Of a stretch of 64,000 nt of DNA, positions 44,620 to 57,469 are shown piece by piece. Under the pieces are notes generated by a model. It ran no database searches and had not been told where the DNA came from. It saw nothing but the letters and a program-made list of their open reading frames with translations. A program made the position numbers and the translations under genes. Each line of letters begins with the position of its first letter. Position 1 is the stretch's first letter. This DNA comes from Bretschneidera sinensis. Taxonomy: Eukaryota; Streptophyta; Magnoliopsida; Brassicales; Akaniaceae. The DNA lies in contig CM043698.1 of NCBI GenBank assembly GCA_023935145.1, positions 41,131,501-41,195,500 on the forward strand. The letters are read 5' to 3'.

Positions 44620-45010
44620 TCTGAGAAAGGAAGAAGATGAACAAAATATGAAGAAGAAGAAGAAGAAGAAGGAACACGATCCCATAGATATTTGATTTTC
44701 TTTGTTTTCAATTTCAATTTGTTCATTTTTTTTAAAATTCATTTGGGATGGGCTTTTATAAAATAGAGAATGGAAAGAATAAGAGATTTGATTTGAAATT
44801 AAAATTTGGGGTTTCTTAAATAGAAAATGAAAATAATAAGGAGATTTGGTTTGAAATAATTAGTTGTTTAATCTTTTGATGAAAGAGCATTTTTATCTTT
44901 TCATCAAATATGTTATAAATTAACAAAATGTCAACATCGGTTAAAGGAGATAACTGTTATTTTTAAAATTACGTGGTAGTAAGTGTAGTTTATGTCAATT
45001 TTCAAAGGGG
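44620..45010 (+). repeat. Dispersed repeat, copy B
   Basis: Shares with 38510-38875 a GATCTGAGAAAGGAAGAAGA start, an AGATTTGATTTGAAAT part, ATGTTATAAATTAACAAAA, and a GTAGTAAGTGTAGTTTATGT end. A GAA microsatellite lies at 44649-44672. Confidence 0.45.
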
Positions 45011-46184
45011 CAAATGTATCTATCTTAATGATCTGTTTCATTCTTCCTCCATGGTATATAAAAAATATTAAAAATTTAAAAATAAATTAATATTAATTAT
45101 TTTTAAATATTCAGTAAATATGAGAAATAAAATTATTATATATTTTAAATTTAAACTCAGAAATAAAAATAATTACAATGAGTATCAAAACAGTTTTCAA
45201 AATAAGATTATCCAAACAACATTTCATTATTTTTTATTTTGGAAATAGTTTTCGAGTTACAGTTATCTAAACATGTTTTTTTCAAAAAGTATTAAAAAAC
45301 TATTTTCAATTTTCATTTTCGAAAACTGAAAACTGAAAATTATTACTTAAACATGCTATTTTTTTTTTTGTTGTAAGATGAAGTGGTTTGTGAGATTTGG
45401 TAGGAGAATTTTCAGAAGATAATATATCTATTCATCTAAACTGATAGTGAATGTAAGGCTCGAAACTTGTAAGTTTTAGCCCGAGTTTTGCATAATGTTT
45501 TTGGACGCCCTGACTCAATAAATCATGGTTTAGCTTAATGAGTTCAAATGGAGCTACTTAAATGTGGTTTGGGCTTTTTGATATGCCTTGAGGGCCTGCC
45601 TTTAGCATTGCACTTTGTGCAACTAGGCCAAGTATCAGTTGACCCTCAGGCGAAGTACTTAACAATTCTTGCAATACCTGAATAAATGATGTGTTCCTAG
45701 CAGTTAACTGCTGGCAAAGCCTGATTTAGCAGAGACTATATGAGCATTATGCTGATGGTTCATTTCTCAGAACGTAGATAAATTATGTGAATGTTATTAG
45801 TTAAGAACATTTTGGCCAGTAAAGTAATTAAAGTGATTACTACTTTCATGCTGGTGTTAGTTACATGAATTCTCATTCATTGATTCAACGATCACTACAT
45901 ATTACCCCTTCTAATCCATCAAGAACTACTATGCTTTGGAATATTGAAGGTTGTTTCATTTTTTTTTAAGGAATTTACTCGGAAAGTAGGTTACGCGCTT
46001 TTGTCCCAGTATGAAATTCGGCTAGTAAAAATATAACTTGTGGTTGCAACTGAACTTTAGTATCTATAAATCTTGTTAATGCATACTCAACTTGGCAACT
46101 CAAGCTTTCTTGTTCTCAGAACAAATTCTATTACTATTCTTCTATCTGGATTTCATTGCTTTCTTAGTAGCTCAATTTGTCAAA
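45011..46184. other. Intergenic with AT-rich palindromic sequence
   Basis: Around 45230-45350 TTTTCGAGTT and GAAAACTGAAAACTGAAAAT types of sequence give imperfect inverted repeats, which could be a small MITE. No gene is supported. Confidence 0.35.
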
Positions 46185-46500
46185 CTATGCCCAACTTGAC
46201 AATCTCAAATGAGTAAGACAGGCTCGCTCTCTCCACCCACCACCGCACATAACAGCACACTCGTGAGCGGCGTGTGAGCAGTGTGGGTTGACCTTTAGAA
46301 TGCCTTGCGTGTATTTGGAACCCATCAAAAGGGAAAGAGTGTTTGCACAAGCTACCCACCAACAATGCCAGCAAGGCTTGGACAGAGAGAATCCATGCAG
46401 TTGGGAAATGAGCGTTTGTCGTGGCTTTGCCACTCTCTACCGACTCTTGGTAGCCCCCACTTGCATATGGTCTGCCCTCCTTAAAAAGTGGTCTTTTCTT
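46185..46500. other. GC-rich island of unknown origin
   Basis: About 300 bp is markedly GC-richer than its surroundings. It includes GAGCGGCGTGTGAGCAGTG and CGTGGCTTTGCCACTCTC. Overlapping open frames exist on both strands but none shows a domain. It could be an organelle-derived insert or an internal part of an unknown element. Confidence 0.5.
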
Positions 46501-47240
46501 TGATAAAATTTCTTAGCTGGTTCTAGTTTTTTTGAAAACTTTGTTAATAATTTTGAAAAGCTTTATTGATAATATCAATCTAAGTATGAGTCTAAAAAAT
46601 TAACATTATTAATAAAATTTTTAAAAATTACTAATAAAATTTTCGATTGATTTAAACTATTAAGTTTGAACCCGAATCTATCAAGAAATCATCTTTTGAA
46701 CACTTTTGGCTCCAATAACTATGCTTTCTTTTCCTTTATCTACATCTACCTACTAATTACTTTAGTTAGTTTAATTAATTCTCTTGTTAAGATTTGACTT
46801 TATTCCAATAAGATATTGGGAAGGATTCCTATTCAATTCATGAAAATCTTATTTATATCTAAGGAAAGAACCACATGGACACAGCTTCAGTAGTTTAATA
46901 TAAAAAAATAATTAATTAATTAATAGTTGGAAAAAGCTATGGAAATGGTGGCATCAATATCATAGGCATGTAGTCTCTCTCTCTCCCCCTCTCCCCCATC
47001 CATGGTTAGCCTGTTTCATGGAGATTATAGTTGTTTATTGTTATTCTTTATGTTATGAGGAATTCTTCATGAAGAATGTGTGAGTAAGGATTTAGACCCA
47101 AAGTGATCGATATTTTCACCAAATAAATAATAAATGTATGTATCCTGAGATTATCGAATCGCTAATATTTTTCCCAAAAACCATTGTGAATACTTATCGT
47201 TGATTTAAGTTTAATCGTCTTCTGGTGTTGGCTCTAGAAT
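46501..47240. other. AT-rich intergenic region
   Basis: No coding or repeat element recognised; contains a short CT-rich run near 46976-46996. Confidence 0.4.
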
Positions 47241-47785
47241 ATGTTTTCAAATGCTGACAGATAATCTCCTGACATTTTGCAAATGAGTCCTTAAGCATCT
47301 TCATCTTTTTCAGTGCGTTTTGATTGAAAATATACTGAATGATGATTGGTATTGGGAGAAATTTTACAATTATATATGTTCATATTACAATGTTGCTTCT
47401 GCATGACTCTATACTAATGTGAAATATTCTCTTTACTTTTACTTTTGAGTATATCATCTTTGTGTCCCCAAGTTCCCGTTAAGAGTACTGGATATGGTAG
47501 TATTTTTCTATTGTGATAATTTTTAGTGCGATTCTGGGGTATGAATTGAAGCGCACCAAATACTGTTGTTGCTGCATGGTGAAGATTTTGTAAGAGAACT
47601 CTTGGAATGTTAATCAAAATTTTTGTGATAATCTGCAAATGTTCCGCTAGTTTAGGTGGTCGAATCATTTGTTATTGTATAAAAAACAAAAGATAAGAAG
47701 GATAATGAATGAATGAGCTATTTTCCATTGTGTAGCTCATAAGTCCAATAAATCTTCTTTGAATTGGTAAAAAAAAAAAAGACAA
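47241..47785 (+). other. Transcript-like segment ending in poly(A)
   Basis: An AATAAAT signal at 47747 is followed 16 bp later by a run of 12 A (47769-47780). This 3'-end arrangement in genomic DNA suggests a reverse-transcribed RNA, such as a processed pseudogene 3' UTR. No coding sequence was recognised upstream. Confidence 0.3.
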
Positions 47786-48133
47786 CGTGTTTGTTTGATC
47801 AGATGAAAAATGGATAAGATAAAATAAATAATTATGAAAATGAAATATCTTATTTAATCTTATTATGATTGAATGAGATATCTTTTATTTTTCTCATCAG
47901 AAATATACATATCCTCCGTTTTCGTGTTAAAATAATAAAATGTACGAAGTTATGCTTTATTAGGGTTATTTTATTTTAAAATAACCAATATATAAGCATT
48001 AAGAAACTCAAAACATTAATATCAACTTAAAATAGTTTAAAGAATCATTATTTATTATAATTTTGAGTTAAAATAAGTCATGTTTCAATGAAAAAAATAA
48101 TTATTTCACATTATGCGTTATTTTTTACTTGAG

Positions 48134-48413
48134 CAAAGTCTTGATATCATAATCGTGGGATAAATGTTAAGGATAAAAATGTATGATTTTTCTTCCTTAA
48201 TTGATAATCATTTCTCTAAATCGAGTGGCTTTATGTGTGAATTAAATTAAAAATAAATTAAAATAGCAAACAAAGTCTTGGTGCCATAATCATAATCGTG
48301 GGGTAAATATTAAAGACAATAATGTATGATTTTTCTTCCTCTGTTGATGATCATTTCTCTAAATCGAGTGGCTTTACGAGTGAATCAAAGTAAAAGTAAA
48401 TTAAAATGGCAAA
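48134..48413. repeat. 137-bp tandem duplication
   Basis: CAAAGTCTTG(A/G)TATCATAATCGTGGG-type units start at 48134 and 48271. Both contain AATGTATGATTTTTCTTCCT and TTCTCTAAATCGAGTGGCTT and end in AAATTAAAAT(A/G)GCAAA. Differences are scattered. Confidence 0.9.
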
Positions 48414-51400
48414 GCGAAAAATAGTTATCCAGCTTAAAAAAAAAGGTTAAAAAATAGTTAACATGTGGGCCCCACTGCATCTGAACAGAATTGGGTTTGT
48501 CACATGGGAGAGTGGGGGGAATAAGTCCAAAGCAAAAACCCAAAGAGCACATGCAAACTCATTGTTGTTTGGGCCTCGTGAACCGCACGTGCCGATGTGA
48601 CAAACTCCTTTTTCTAGTGCTTTGTTTTAAGAGACAAATCCACCTGGCAAACTTTGACTGATGTGTTTTGTAAGTTCCCGTGATAGCAATATTTAGGGTG
48701 CACGTGATGCATATTCATTCTATGGCCCATACAAAATTGTAGGTAATCGCATTACTACTATGCATTTATTTACCTAAATATAACCAGCAAATGATCTGAA
48801 TTTTCTCTCAAGAAAAATATATAAAAAAAAGAAGAAGCAAATGATCTTCTTTCGTTAATTACGCATTGGTATATATAATTTTTTGGTGTTTATTCTTTGT
48901 TTCACTCGTTTTGTCTCTTGGTCTATCAACGTAATGGCAATCATATGTCTCTTTTGATAAATATAGCAAACAAGAATTTGCAGAATGATAAATATATACT
49001 ACACAAAAAATTAGAAAAACAAAACACAGATATAGACAAAAAATACTCAAAGAAGATGGACCAAAAACAAAAGGCAAGGGCAATTAAAAATTTGAAAACT
49101 CCATTAATTAGCATTCCCTACATTGAAGGGAGCATATATAGATGCAATACAAAAGCTGCTACATCTTGCAGTGCAAAGGGATAAATGAGCATGTGAAGCC
49201 TATGAGCTTATTTGTTTATGGGTAAAAAATTTTAGGGCCAAAGCAAAAAATAACAGGTCTGTTATATTGTCAGAGCAAAAACAAATTAGGGTCAAAGTAA
49301 ATTTTTATGATTGATAATATTATCATTGCAGTTAGTCTAATAAAAAACTTGCTTTTTAATAAAATCCTTTCTTTTTCTCTTTCTTTCCTTAATTTCTGGG
49401 TAAATCTCTCTTTATGACAGATTAAACGGAACTGTTTGTTTCTCGTCTCCTTTTTCTTCTCCTTAATTATATCATTATTATTTATTTATTAATTTAATTT
49501 CTTGCATGTTTTTGTCATTCTTTATCTGTGCAATTGGATGAGGAGATAAGGGTTAATAAAAATTACAATTCAACAAGAATAAAATGTTTTGTAAATTCAC
49601 TTTGACCATAATATAAAAATAATCTTGGTCATATGATTGTTAATTTTCATGTATGAACAGATAATTAGTAAACGTTTAATTAATTAAGAGTGTTATGCAA
49701 GTTGAGAAAAATAAAGCACACTTGAGTCTCCGTCGTATGATAATAAAACGACAATGTGATCGTTATCAATCACGTGGATGATCATGATTTTTTTCTTTTA
49801 ACTTTTTCTTTTTGATTAATTAACATTTTAAACACAATGGAATCTATGCGCTAATGGGTTTTGTTAATTAATGCATTATTTATTTTAATCGTGGGACCCT
49901 TTCGAAAGCAACAAGGAACATTATACTATAATTAATTGAAAATTATATGGTGTTGGCTTTAACTAGTGTAAACATTTTACTCAAAAAGCTAGTTTGGATG
50001 TGTTTGTCATTATGATGGTGATGAGTTGTTTTTGAGTTCTTAAAAGGAATACAGGTAAACAACAAAAACCCTTTTGCTTTGAGACTTTGCTGGGCTTGCA
50101 CTCTTAGTATCATGTGACCTTAAAATTTCACAAAATCATTGATTTGGTAATCCATATCTTTTATGTGAATTTTTTATGCACAATATCAAGGGAATTTATA
50201 TTTTACTTCTTAGTATAATATTTCACCAAAAGCAATGACCAAAAAAAAAAAAGAATGTATATTCTTTTATACATGATTATAGAATAAGAGAGTTCTAAAG
50301 TTTTCTCAAGTAAAAAAAGAAGTACAGATTTCTTAAGATGGAAAGCTAGAAACTTCTTTGAAGCAGTACTCTTGTGTTTTCTAATGAATTGGAAACACAT
50401 AAAACTTTACAAAAAATCAGATTAAAAAAGAAAATAGTTCAAGTCTCAGGTGATTGAAGTTCAATTATTATAAACAAGTCCTTGAATCTTGATAATAAAG
50501 GATTAAAAAATCCACTCTCTTTTTTTTTTTTTGAAAAGATACACCAAATCAAATAAAAAGAAAAAGATACAAACTAAATAAATATTTATGCACAAAAAAA
50601 AATAATCATATATACCTTTCCTCATTGTCAATCTATTCCCTCTTCTTACTTATTTTATGTTCTTTATAAATTTAGACCTATTAGAACAAACTGAGTATTT
50701 TACAATATCTAGTGAAGATTTACTCATGAGATCTAATAATGTTTGCAGACATTTATTTGCCTAATATTTATAACGATAATAATTAATTTTCATTCTAATA
50801 ATGTTTCATAAATTACTTTTTTGAAAAACCCTAACATATAGTTTAATATTTGACTTGTAAATTGTAATTATAATACCTATGTTCCTTTTTTTTCAGTTAA
50901 TAAATAAAATCTTACTGTGTGTGGGTGGAGTATTACAAATGTCATTGTTATATTCTTTTTATAATTAAATGAGTAAATAAAAGATTTTGTTACATTTTTG
51001 TTCTAACAAAGTGATTTTGTCATATTGGGTGAAGCATAGGGGCTTAAGAGCAGACAACTAAAGATCATTATATCAAGTAAATTGCCCCATTTTCCTAAAG
51101 AAGTCCGATAATTTGTTAGCAATTAAGGTGCTGATTAAAGATTATTAAAACCAAGTTGATTTGAATACCAAAGCTTGTGGGGACCTCGGACTTAAGCATG
51201 TATTAAGGCAAGTTAATTACTTCTTTGGTGTCCGAAGACGCGGTATGATTGGTCTACGACGCTGTTATCATCGAGATTGACAAAAAGATATTGTTAATTT
51301 TTTATATTAAAAGACGACAAATTAGCGCATGCACTTAAGACTCCATGAGAGCACTTGCTTGGAAGAATCATAAGGAGCCTAGTGGCCTCAATTATTTGAG

Positions 51401-51605
51401 CTAGTCAATTGCAACCAAGATAACTATGATTGTTTTTTTTAATCAAATTTCTGACCATTTTAATCGTCTTTCAAGCAACTCACCAGGAACTAATTCGCAT
51501 ATCGATTACCAAGTAAAATGTCGATTCACGTCATCTATAGTCTAAATTCATTGCAGTAAAAAATTGAAAATATTTCAATTTATGTGCTTCTTATTTAATT
51601 ATTTA
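48414..51605. other. AT-rich intergenic region
   Basis: No gene, RNA or transposon is supported across about 3 kb. A short GC-richer stretch with GCACGTGC near 48580-48610 could be a promoter motif but no gene follows. Confidence 0.45.
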
Positions 51606-52184
51606 TGTTAAGATTTTGATTTTATTTTCCACAAAAAAAGATTTTTGATTGGTTTGGAGAAACTAATTTCTTGTTTTATAGTTATTTATTTTAATAGGAG
51701 TGAAAACAGTTTCTTATTGGATATTGTTTGTCTCAATAGTAGTAGAAGTTATTTTCTTTGTTGTCGTTCTTTTCCTAATAGTATTACAAAAATATTATCT
51801 ATATAAAATGGGTCCCAAAAACAGTTTGAGATACACTTATAATTCTCATATACATTTTAAATTAAAGAGGTTTACTATGAGTGCTTTAGGTGTATTGAGG
51901 TTTTGAGTTGTCAAGTAGAGATTACACTTATCACTAAAGCTAGGTTAAAAGCTTTTGTTGTATTGGAACTTTGGGGTGAGAGTTTGACAATTTTACTCTT
52001 CCTAAAGTTGTAATTGAAGATTAATAAAGCAGTTAGTTTGTTGGTAGATGTAGGCAAAAAAACTGCAGAACCACATTAATTCTTGATGTTCTTACTCCTT
52101 ATTTGATTTACCTATTTAATTATTGTGATTGTATTTTTTTGCTTAAATTTTGATGAAGTGAAATTTAGATAAAAAATCTCAACA
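51606..52184 (+). repeat. Diverged solo copia LTR
   Basis: Starts TGTTAAGATTTTGATTT and ends CTCAACA, and aligns over its length with the copia LTR at 14779-15314. Shared stretches include TTGAGATACACTTATAATT (TTGAGACACACTTATAATT in the other), CTCTTCCTAAAGTTGTAATT, GAAGATTAATAAAG and CACATTAATTCTTG. No internal sequence is attached and the target duplication is not visible. Overall more decayed than the first copy. Confidence 0.75.
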
Positions 52185-55100
52185 TATTAAATGATGAATT
52201 TATATATATATATAACACTAAAAAGTGAAAAAAGATTTAACTTTGTTTATTTGACAAGATGTTTGTGATCCTTTCATTTTCTATTTTTTTTATAATTTAG
52301 AGGAAATAATAATAAAAAAAAAGGCATGTGTTCAACAATTAACATTATGAACATGTGCACATTTTATTCTAATAACTAAACCACAAATAAATAACTAAAT
52401 AACAATCACTAATCAATCTTAAATTAAGCAAGTTTAGAAGTACGTTATATTTAAAACCGCTTTTCAATATGTGATTTGTGACAATCACATATGGTGGAAT
52501 TTCATTTTTAGGTAGGCCTAAAATTCTGAAGGAGGGGTTGTAGGATTATCTCCACCCTAAAGCAAGCAACAGTGTGTACTCAAATATACAAACACTAATA
52601 ATAATACTAATATATCATGTGTATTTGAAAAAGAATATGCAAACTAATTGTTATAAAGTATCGTTTTATTTAACAATAGTTTTGATTTATGATTGTTAAA
52701 ATAGTTTTTGTAAAATTGTTATGAGATTAAAAATTATATTTATATTTAATGAAACTATTGTGAAAATAGTTATTTTGATACATTTGCCAATTTATTAATT
52801 ATAAACTCTCTTTTTTATTTTGATTCTTTTGAAAAAAACCGTTGTTTAGGAATGTTCGATCAACTATTTGTTTATAAAACTAAAAGTTATTTCACAAATT
52901 CTCCAAAATTCTTCTACAAGCAAAAATCCTAAAGCATGGGATAGTATATGCATAATAAGTTTGGATTAATACATATTAAGAGCTCAAGTTGAGGTATTAA
53001 GACATCTAAATTTAACATCCGAATAACTGATTTGTAACGATGTAGTATGTAATAAAATTTAACAATATTTAAAAAAATTTCATTTAAAATTTACTGTTTT
53101 ATTAGTTGTCTGTTTGGATCTTTGAGGTGTTCGTATATCTATACTTACGTTCGCTAAAAGAAAAGAACTAAAAAAGGAAGGAGTAAGCTTATCATGTGAT
53201 GATATGCAGTGATTTGGGCTGCTAGCTAGCTGTGTGTGATTGACTTGAGGGAGGGGCAATGGAGGTATAAATGCGAGTGCCAATGTTTGAGGTGGTAATG
53301 TAGGGGCAGGTAAGTGCAGAGGCTATTGGTTGTTTCTTACAGGTCCCCCGGAATTTAAGGGGAAAACTTTTCAGACCAATTTCCAATGGAAAATAACAGC
53401 TGCCTCGTGGCCGACAGCTATACGGTGCCCTCTTTCTGCGTTTTTGACTTAGGAGGAGACCGCACGTGATTTCCCTGTCGATATAATCTTCTTACACTTC
53501 GCAACTTGCACCTCACAGTTAAGTACTTCCTTACACCTGTACGGCTGTGCGAGAAGTTTCCTCTTAATCAACCAACGCAATTATAGATAGAGATTGAGAC
53601 ACTCAAACCCATGGACAGAGAGAAAAGGCTAATTTAGCAATCAACAATAGCAGCTAGGTATGACACTAATCTTGGCGCAGCATTTCATTAGTTAGCTTTC
53701 TTGGCGTTTGCTGAGTTACGTGTCTTTCTATTCCTTCTCTATGTAGACATGTTGAATGTCTCCAAATCTTTGTACATGTCTCTCTTAATTTTTTACTCTT
53801 TTAATAAAGCATAATTTCCTGTACACCATAGTAGTAATATAAGGCATTTTGTATCAAAAAAAATATAATTTTAAGGCATTTAAAAATGTTTATATGCAAA
53901 TATTTATAGATCACTTAGTCTTATAACTAGATTATTTTTTTAAAGGAAAAAAGATCTTAAATTCAAATCCATGTTCCCTCTATTATAAAAAAAAAAAAAT
54001 TCTTTATTTATACATAAATAATCTATCAATACACATATGATTTATATGGTAACATATGCATGGTGAGATTATAATAGCATAAGATATTTCTACAAAACTC
54101 AATGAGCTTATTAAATATTATTAAAAAAAAATCTTACATATATCCGATATAAATAAAATATGTACTAAATACATCTGATTCAACCAAAAGAAAGAGAAGT
54201 ACAATTATTTTTTTCTCCCAATTCGACTGGATAAAACGTACTTGATGCATATATCTCAATTTGCACGTGCGTATACACGAGTTTTACCTCCAAAAGTTAG
54301 CAAAGTTACCTTTTTACGTGTCCAAAAGAGTTTTAAAAACCAACCACTACACTAATGAGTAATGAATGACTAAACTCAATTGAAGGATTAAATTATTGAC
54401 CGGATAACCCCAACCACTCAATGAATAGACTATTTCACTAGTCAATATTGTCCTTTTTACCTGACCGATATTTGAAATTTCTCCCCTAAGTGTCTCTCTC
54501 TTTATTTTATAATTTTTCCATAATAATAGTTTTAAAGTATGGATAGCTGATCACACACACCCAGTTCACAACCTCGTACTACTGTTCAGCACTACAGCAA
54601 AATTAAGCTTTCACTGAAAATTTTGTGGTTTGTACTTTCTTGTAATCATCTTTTATGGAGTATATATGATTGGAAAAATCATACATCCACTACAAACTAA
54701 TCTATACGAGGGTAACGATCTATTCAAAAGAAACTTCTTTTTTTTTTTTCTTTGGGCTATAATTGTCGCATGTTTTAATCAGTTGATCCTGATACATCCT
54801 TAATTGTCAAAAGGCCACATGGCCAACTTAACTAATGTTGACTGAATTCAGCAAATTACTACAAGCTCGGTAAAATTTAAGATTATTAATTGATGCCAAA
54901 AAGAAAATGTAGGGTAGTTTTGTTTTCTTTTTGACTCCAACAAGGTAGAAATGGTAATGACGATTTTGGATTTGGAAAAGATAGAAGTTGACTATGACTT
55001 TTCCTCTATGATCATGTTTGTCTAGTACATAAGCCTCTCTATGAAAGCCACCCGAAGTTTGGTGTTCTGGAAAAGACCCTCCAATGGTTAAGTTAGTAAA

Positions 55101-55200
55101 TGTACATAAATTATGTGGAATGAAAGGTTTGGAGAGATACTGAAGTGATAGGGAGGGAACTGAGGCGATCTCTCTTTATATATGTCTCTGTATATCTTTC
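52185..55200. other. AT-rich intergenic region
   Basis: No gene recognised. From about 53280 to 53640 the sequence is GC-richer, with a CACGTG (G-box) at 53463, as in a promoter or untranslated exon, but no coding sequence follows. Confidence 0.4.
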
Positions 55201-55639
55201 TGTGTGTTCGTTCTCCCTTTACTTGAGAGCTTGAGCTTTTTTATGTAGGTGTTGGAGGCCTTATCCAAGTTCTGAAATGGATCCCAACAGGGAAGTGACT
55301 TTTCAAGCCTTGAGCCTTGTGAGATGGGAATGAAACATGACTTCTGCTTGTGAGTTTTCCCATCAATAACAGAATCTTCAGGCTTCTAGGGTGGCTTCCC
55401 ATCATTACGCCTAAGGAGGTTTGACTCCTAGGTGGCCTAAGGTGGCTGGTCATCATTATGCTCAACGTGTCCATTTTTACTAGACTGGATAATTTTGCCC
55501 ATATCATATGCCCCCATTCCCTTGAAAGTTTGGAGGGTTTTCTATGAGAGTTAAGGTCTTTTTTTACGCCTTCCTTGTTTCGTGGTCTGACTGTGTACCT
55601 CGGTGTAGATTTTGGTAGGTCATTGAAGAATTTAATTCT

Positions 55640-56740
55640 TGCCTTAGTGGAACCATATGGCTAAGGAAGCCTTAGTTATGACTAAAGCCATAACTCTGCT
55701 TCGATCTGGATGGAACTATATAGCTGTGGAGGCATTGGTTTCATTTAGGAGGGATTTGAATGGTTGAAGTCGTAATCTTGTTTCGGTAGGGATTGTATAG
55801 CTGATTCCTTAATTCCTCTTTTGCTCGAGTGGAACTATGAAGCATAGAACCCATAGTTCCCCTTCTGTATTAATTGTATAGTTGAGGCCTTAATTCCACT
55901 TAAGTAAAGGCTATATTACTGAAGCTTTAATTCATCTTTTGCTTGACTAGAATTGTGAGGTATAGAAGACGTAGTTCCATTTCGACGGGAATTGTATGGC
56001 TGAATCTGTAACTCCACCTCAGTAAAAATTGTATGGCGTGAGCCTTAATTCCTCTTTGAATTTAGATGGAACTATGAGGTGTGGAAGTTATAGTTCCTCT
56101 TCTGCAGGAATTGTGTAGGTGATACCTTAATTCCACTTCAGTGGGAGTTGTATGACTAAAGCTTTAATTTTTCTTTTACTTGAGTGAAATCGTGAGCTGT
56201 AGAAGTCGTAGTTCCACTTCAGCGAAAATTATATGGTTAAAGCCATAACTCTACCTCAGTAGGAATTGTGTGGCACGAGCATTAATTCCTCTTTGAATCT
56301 AGATGAAATTGTGAGGCGTGGAAACCGTAGGTCTTATTCTACAAGAATTGTGTAGTTGGAACCTTAATTCCACTTCAGTGGGAGTTGTATGACTAAAACC
56401 TTAATTCTTATTTTGTTCGAGTGAAATTGTGAGGCTAGAAATCGTAGTTCCACTTCAGCAAAAATTATATGGCTGAAGCCGTAACTCCACCTCAGCAGGA
56501 ATTGTGTGTGCAAGTGTTAATTCCTCTTTGAATCTGGATGAAACAATGAGGTATGAAAACCGTAGTTCCTCTTCTGTAAGAATTATGTGGCGTGGGCCTT
56601 AATTATTCTTCGACCTTGATGAGACTACGTGACTAAAGTCATGATTCCACTTCGATCTTGATGGGACTGTGTGGTTTTAGAGGCCTTAGTTTTATTTAGG
56701 TGGAAATCGTATGGTTAAAGTTGTAGTCCTGTTATTGTGA
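55640..56740. repeat. About 59-bp satellite with 236-bp higher-order period
   Basis: GGAATTGTATGGCTGAAGCC and TTAATTCCACTTCAGT motifs alternate through about 1.1 kb. The marker TTGCTCGAG/TTACTTGAG/TTGTTCGAG occurs at 55821, 55939, 56175 and 56413, spacing 118, 236 and 238 bp, so monomers of about 59 bp are organised in groups of two and four. Confidence 0.75.
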
Positions 56741-57469
56741 CGAGGCATTTGATTTTCTCGAGATGCCTCTCGTGAGTTATCGTAGTAATGATGAAGGGAC
56801 ATTTAAGCTGCCTAAAGTGCCTTTTGGTATTTTCAACGTTGATTTCGTGTTAAAAATGCAATTAATGCCATGATATGTTTGTAAGGGCTACTTAAGGGGA
56901 ATTTTTCCTTCATTTTCTCATTCCTTAGCCTTATTTTCACACTTAAACTTTCCAAAGTGACCAGTTCCTCTAGAAATTTCTCTCTTTCAAACACTTTTAG
57001 CTTCTTCAATCTATCTTCTTTTTTCGTGAAGATTTCTCGAGTTTTTGCTAGTATTTTCCATTTTCTTTTAGAAATTACTCTCTTTTTGCTCCCATTTTTA
57101 GCTATATCTTCATCTAGTTCTAATGAGAGATTAGAAGAAAAGCTTTTGAAAGAGATGAGAGTTTTGAGAGGGAAACCCCTAACTCTGGCGATACAGAGGG
57201 AAAACCTAGTAGGGCACAACTTTCTTCGCAAAAGGTTAGTATTGCTCCAACTGGTTTTGATCTTTAGGTTTAGAGGTGTCTTATAAGATCTCCAAGTTTG
57301 AGCTTGAGTCTGTTACCATTAGGTTTTTCGTTCCTCTAAGGTGAAGGGTTAGAAGTCTTACTCTTGACCAAATAAACTGTATTTTCTTTAGGGATGAGAG
57401 ACTTATCTTTTGACGTGTTACCTTAACCACTTGAAAGCATGGTTGAGGTTTCTCCTTAACCCTGACATT

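Noticed and set aside
49121..49140. ATTGAAGGGAGC, similar to the core of miR159/miR319
   Set aside because: Only about 12 bases match and no complementary arm for a precursor hairpin is seen nearby.
53280..53640. Possible promoter and first exon with a G-box
   Set aside because: No coding exon follows within several kb on either strand.
56833..57286. Opposing open frames of 109-132 aa
   Set aside because: Both are polar or Phe/Ser low-complexity and no domain is recognised; the region is the untranslated or early gag part of a retroelement.
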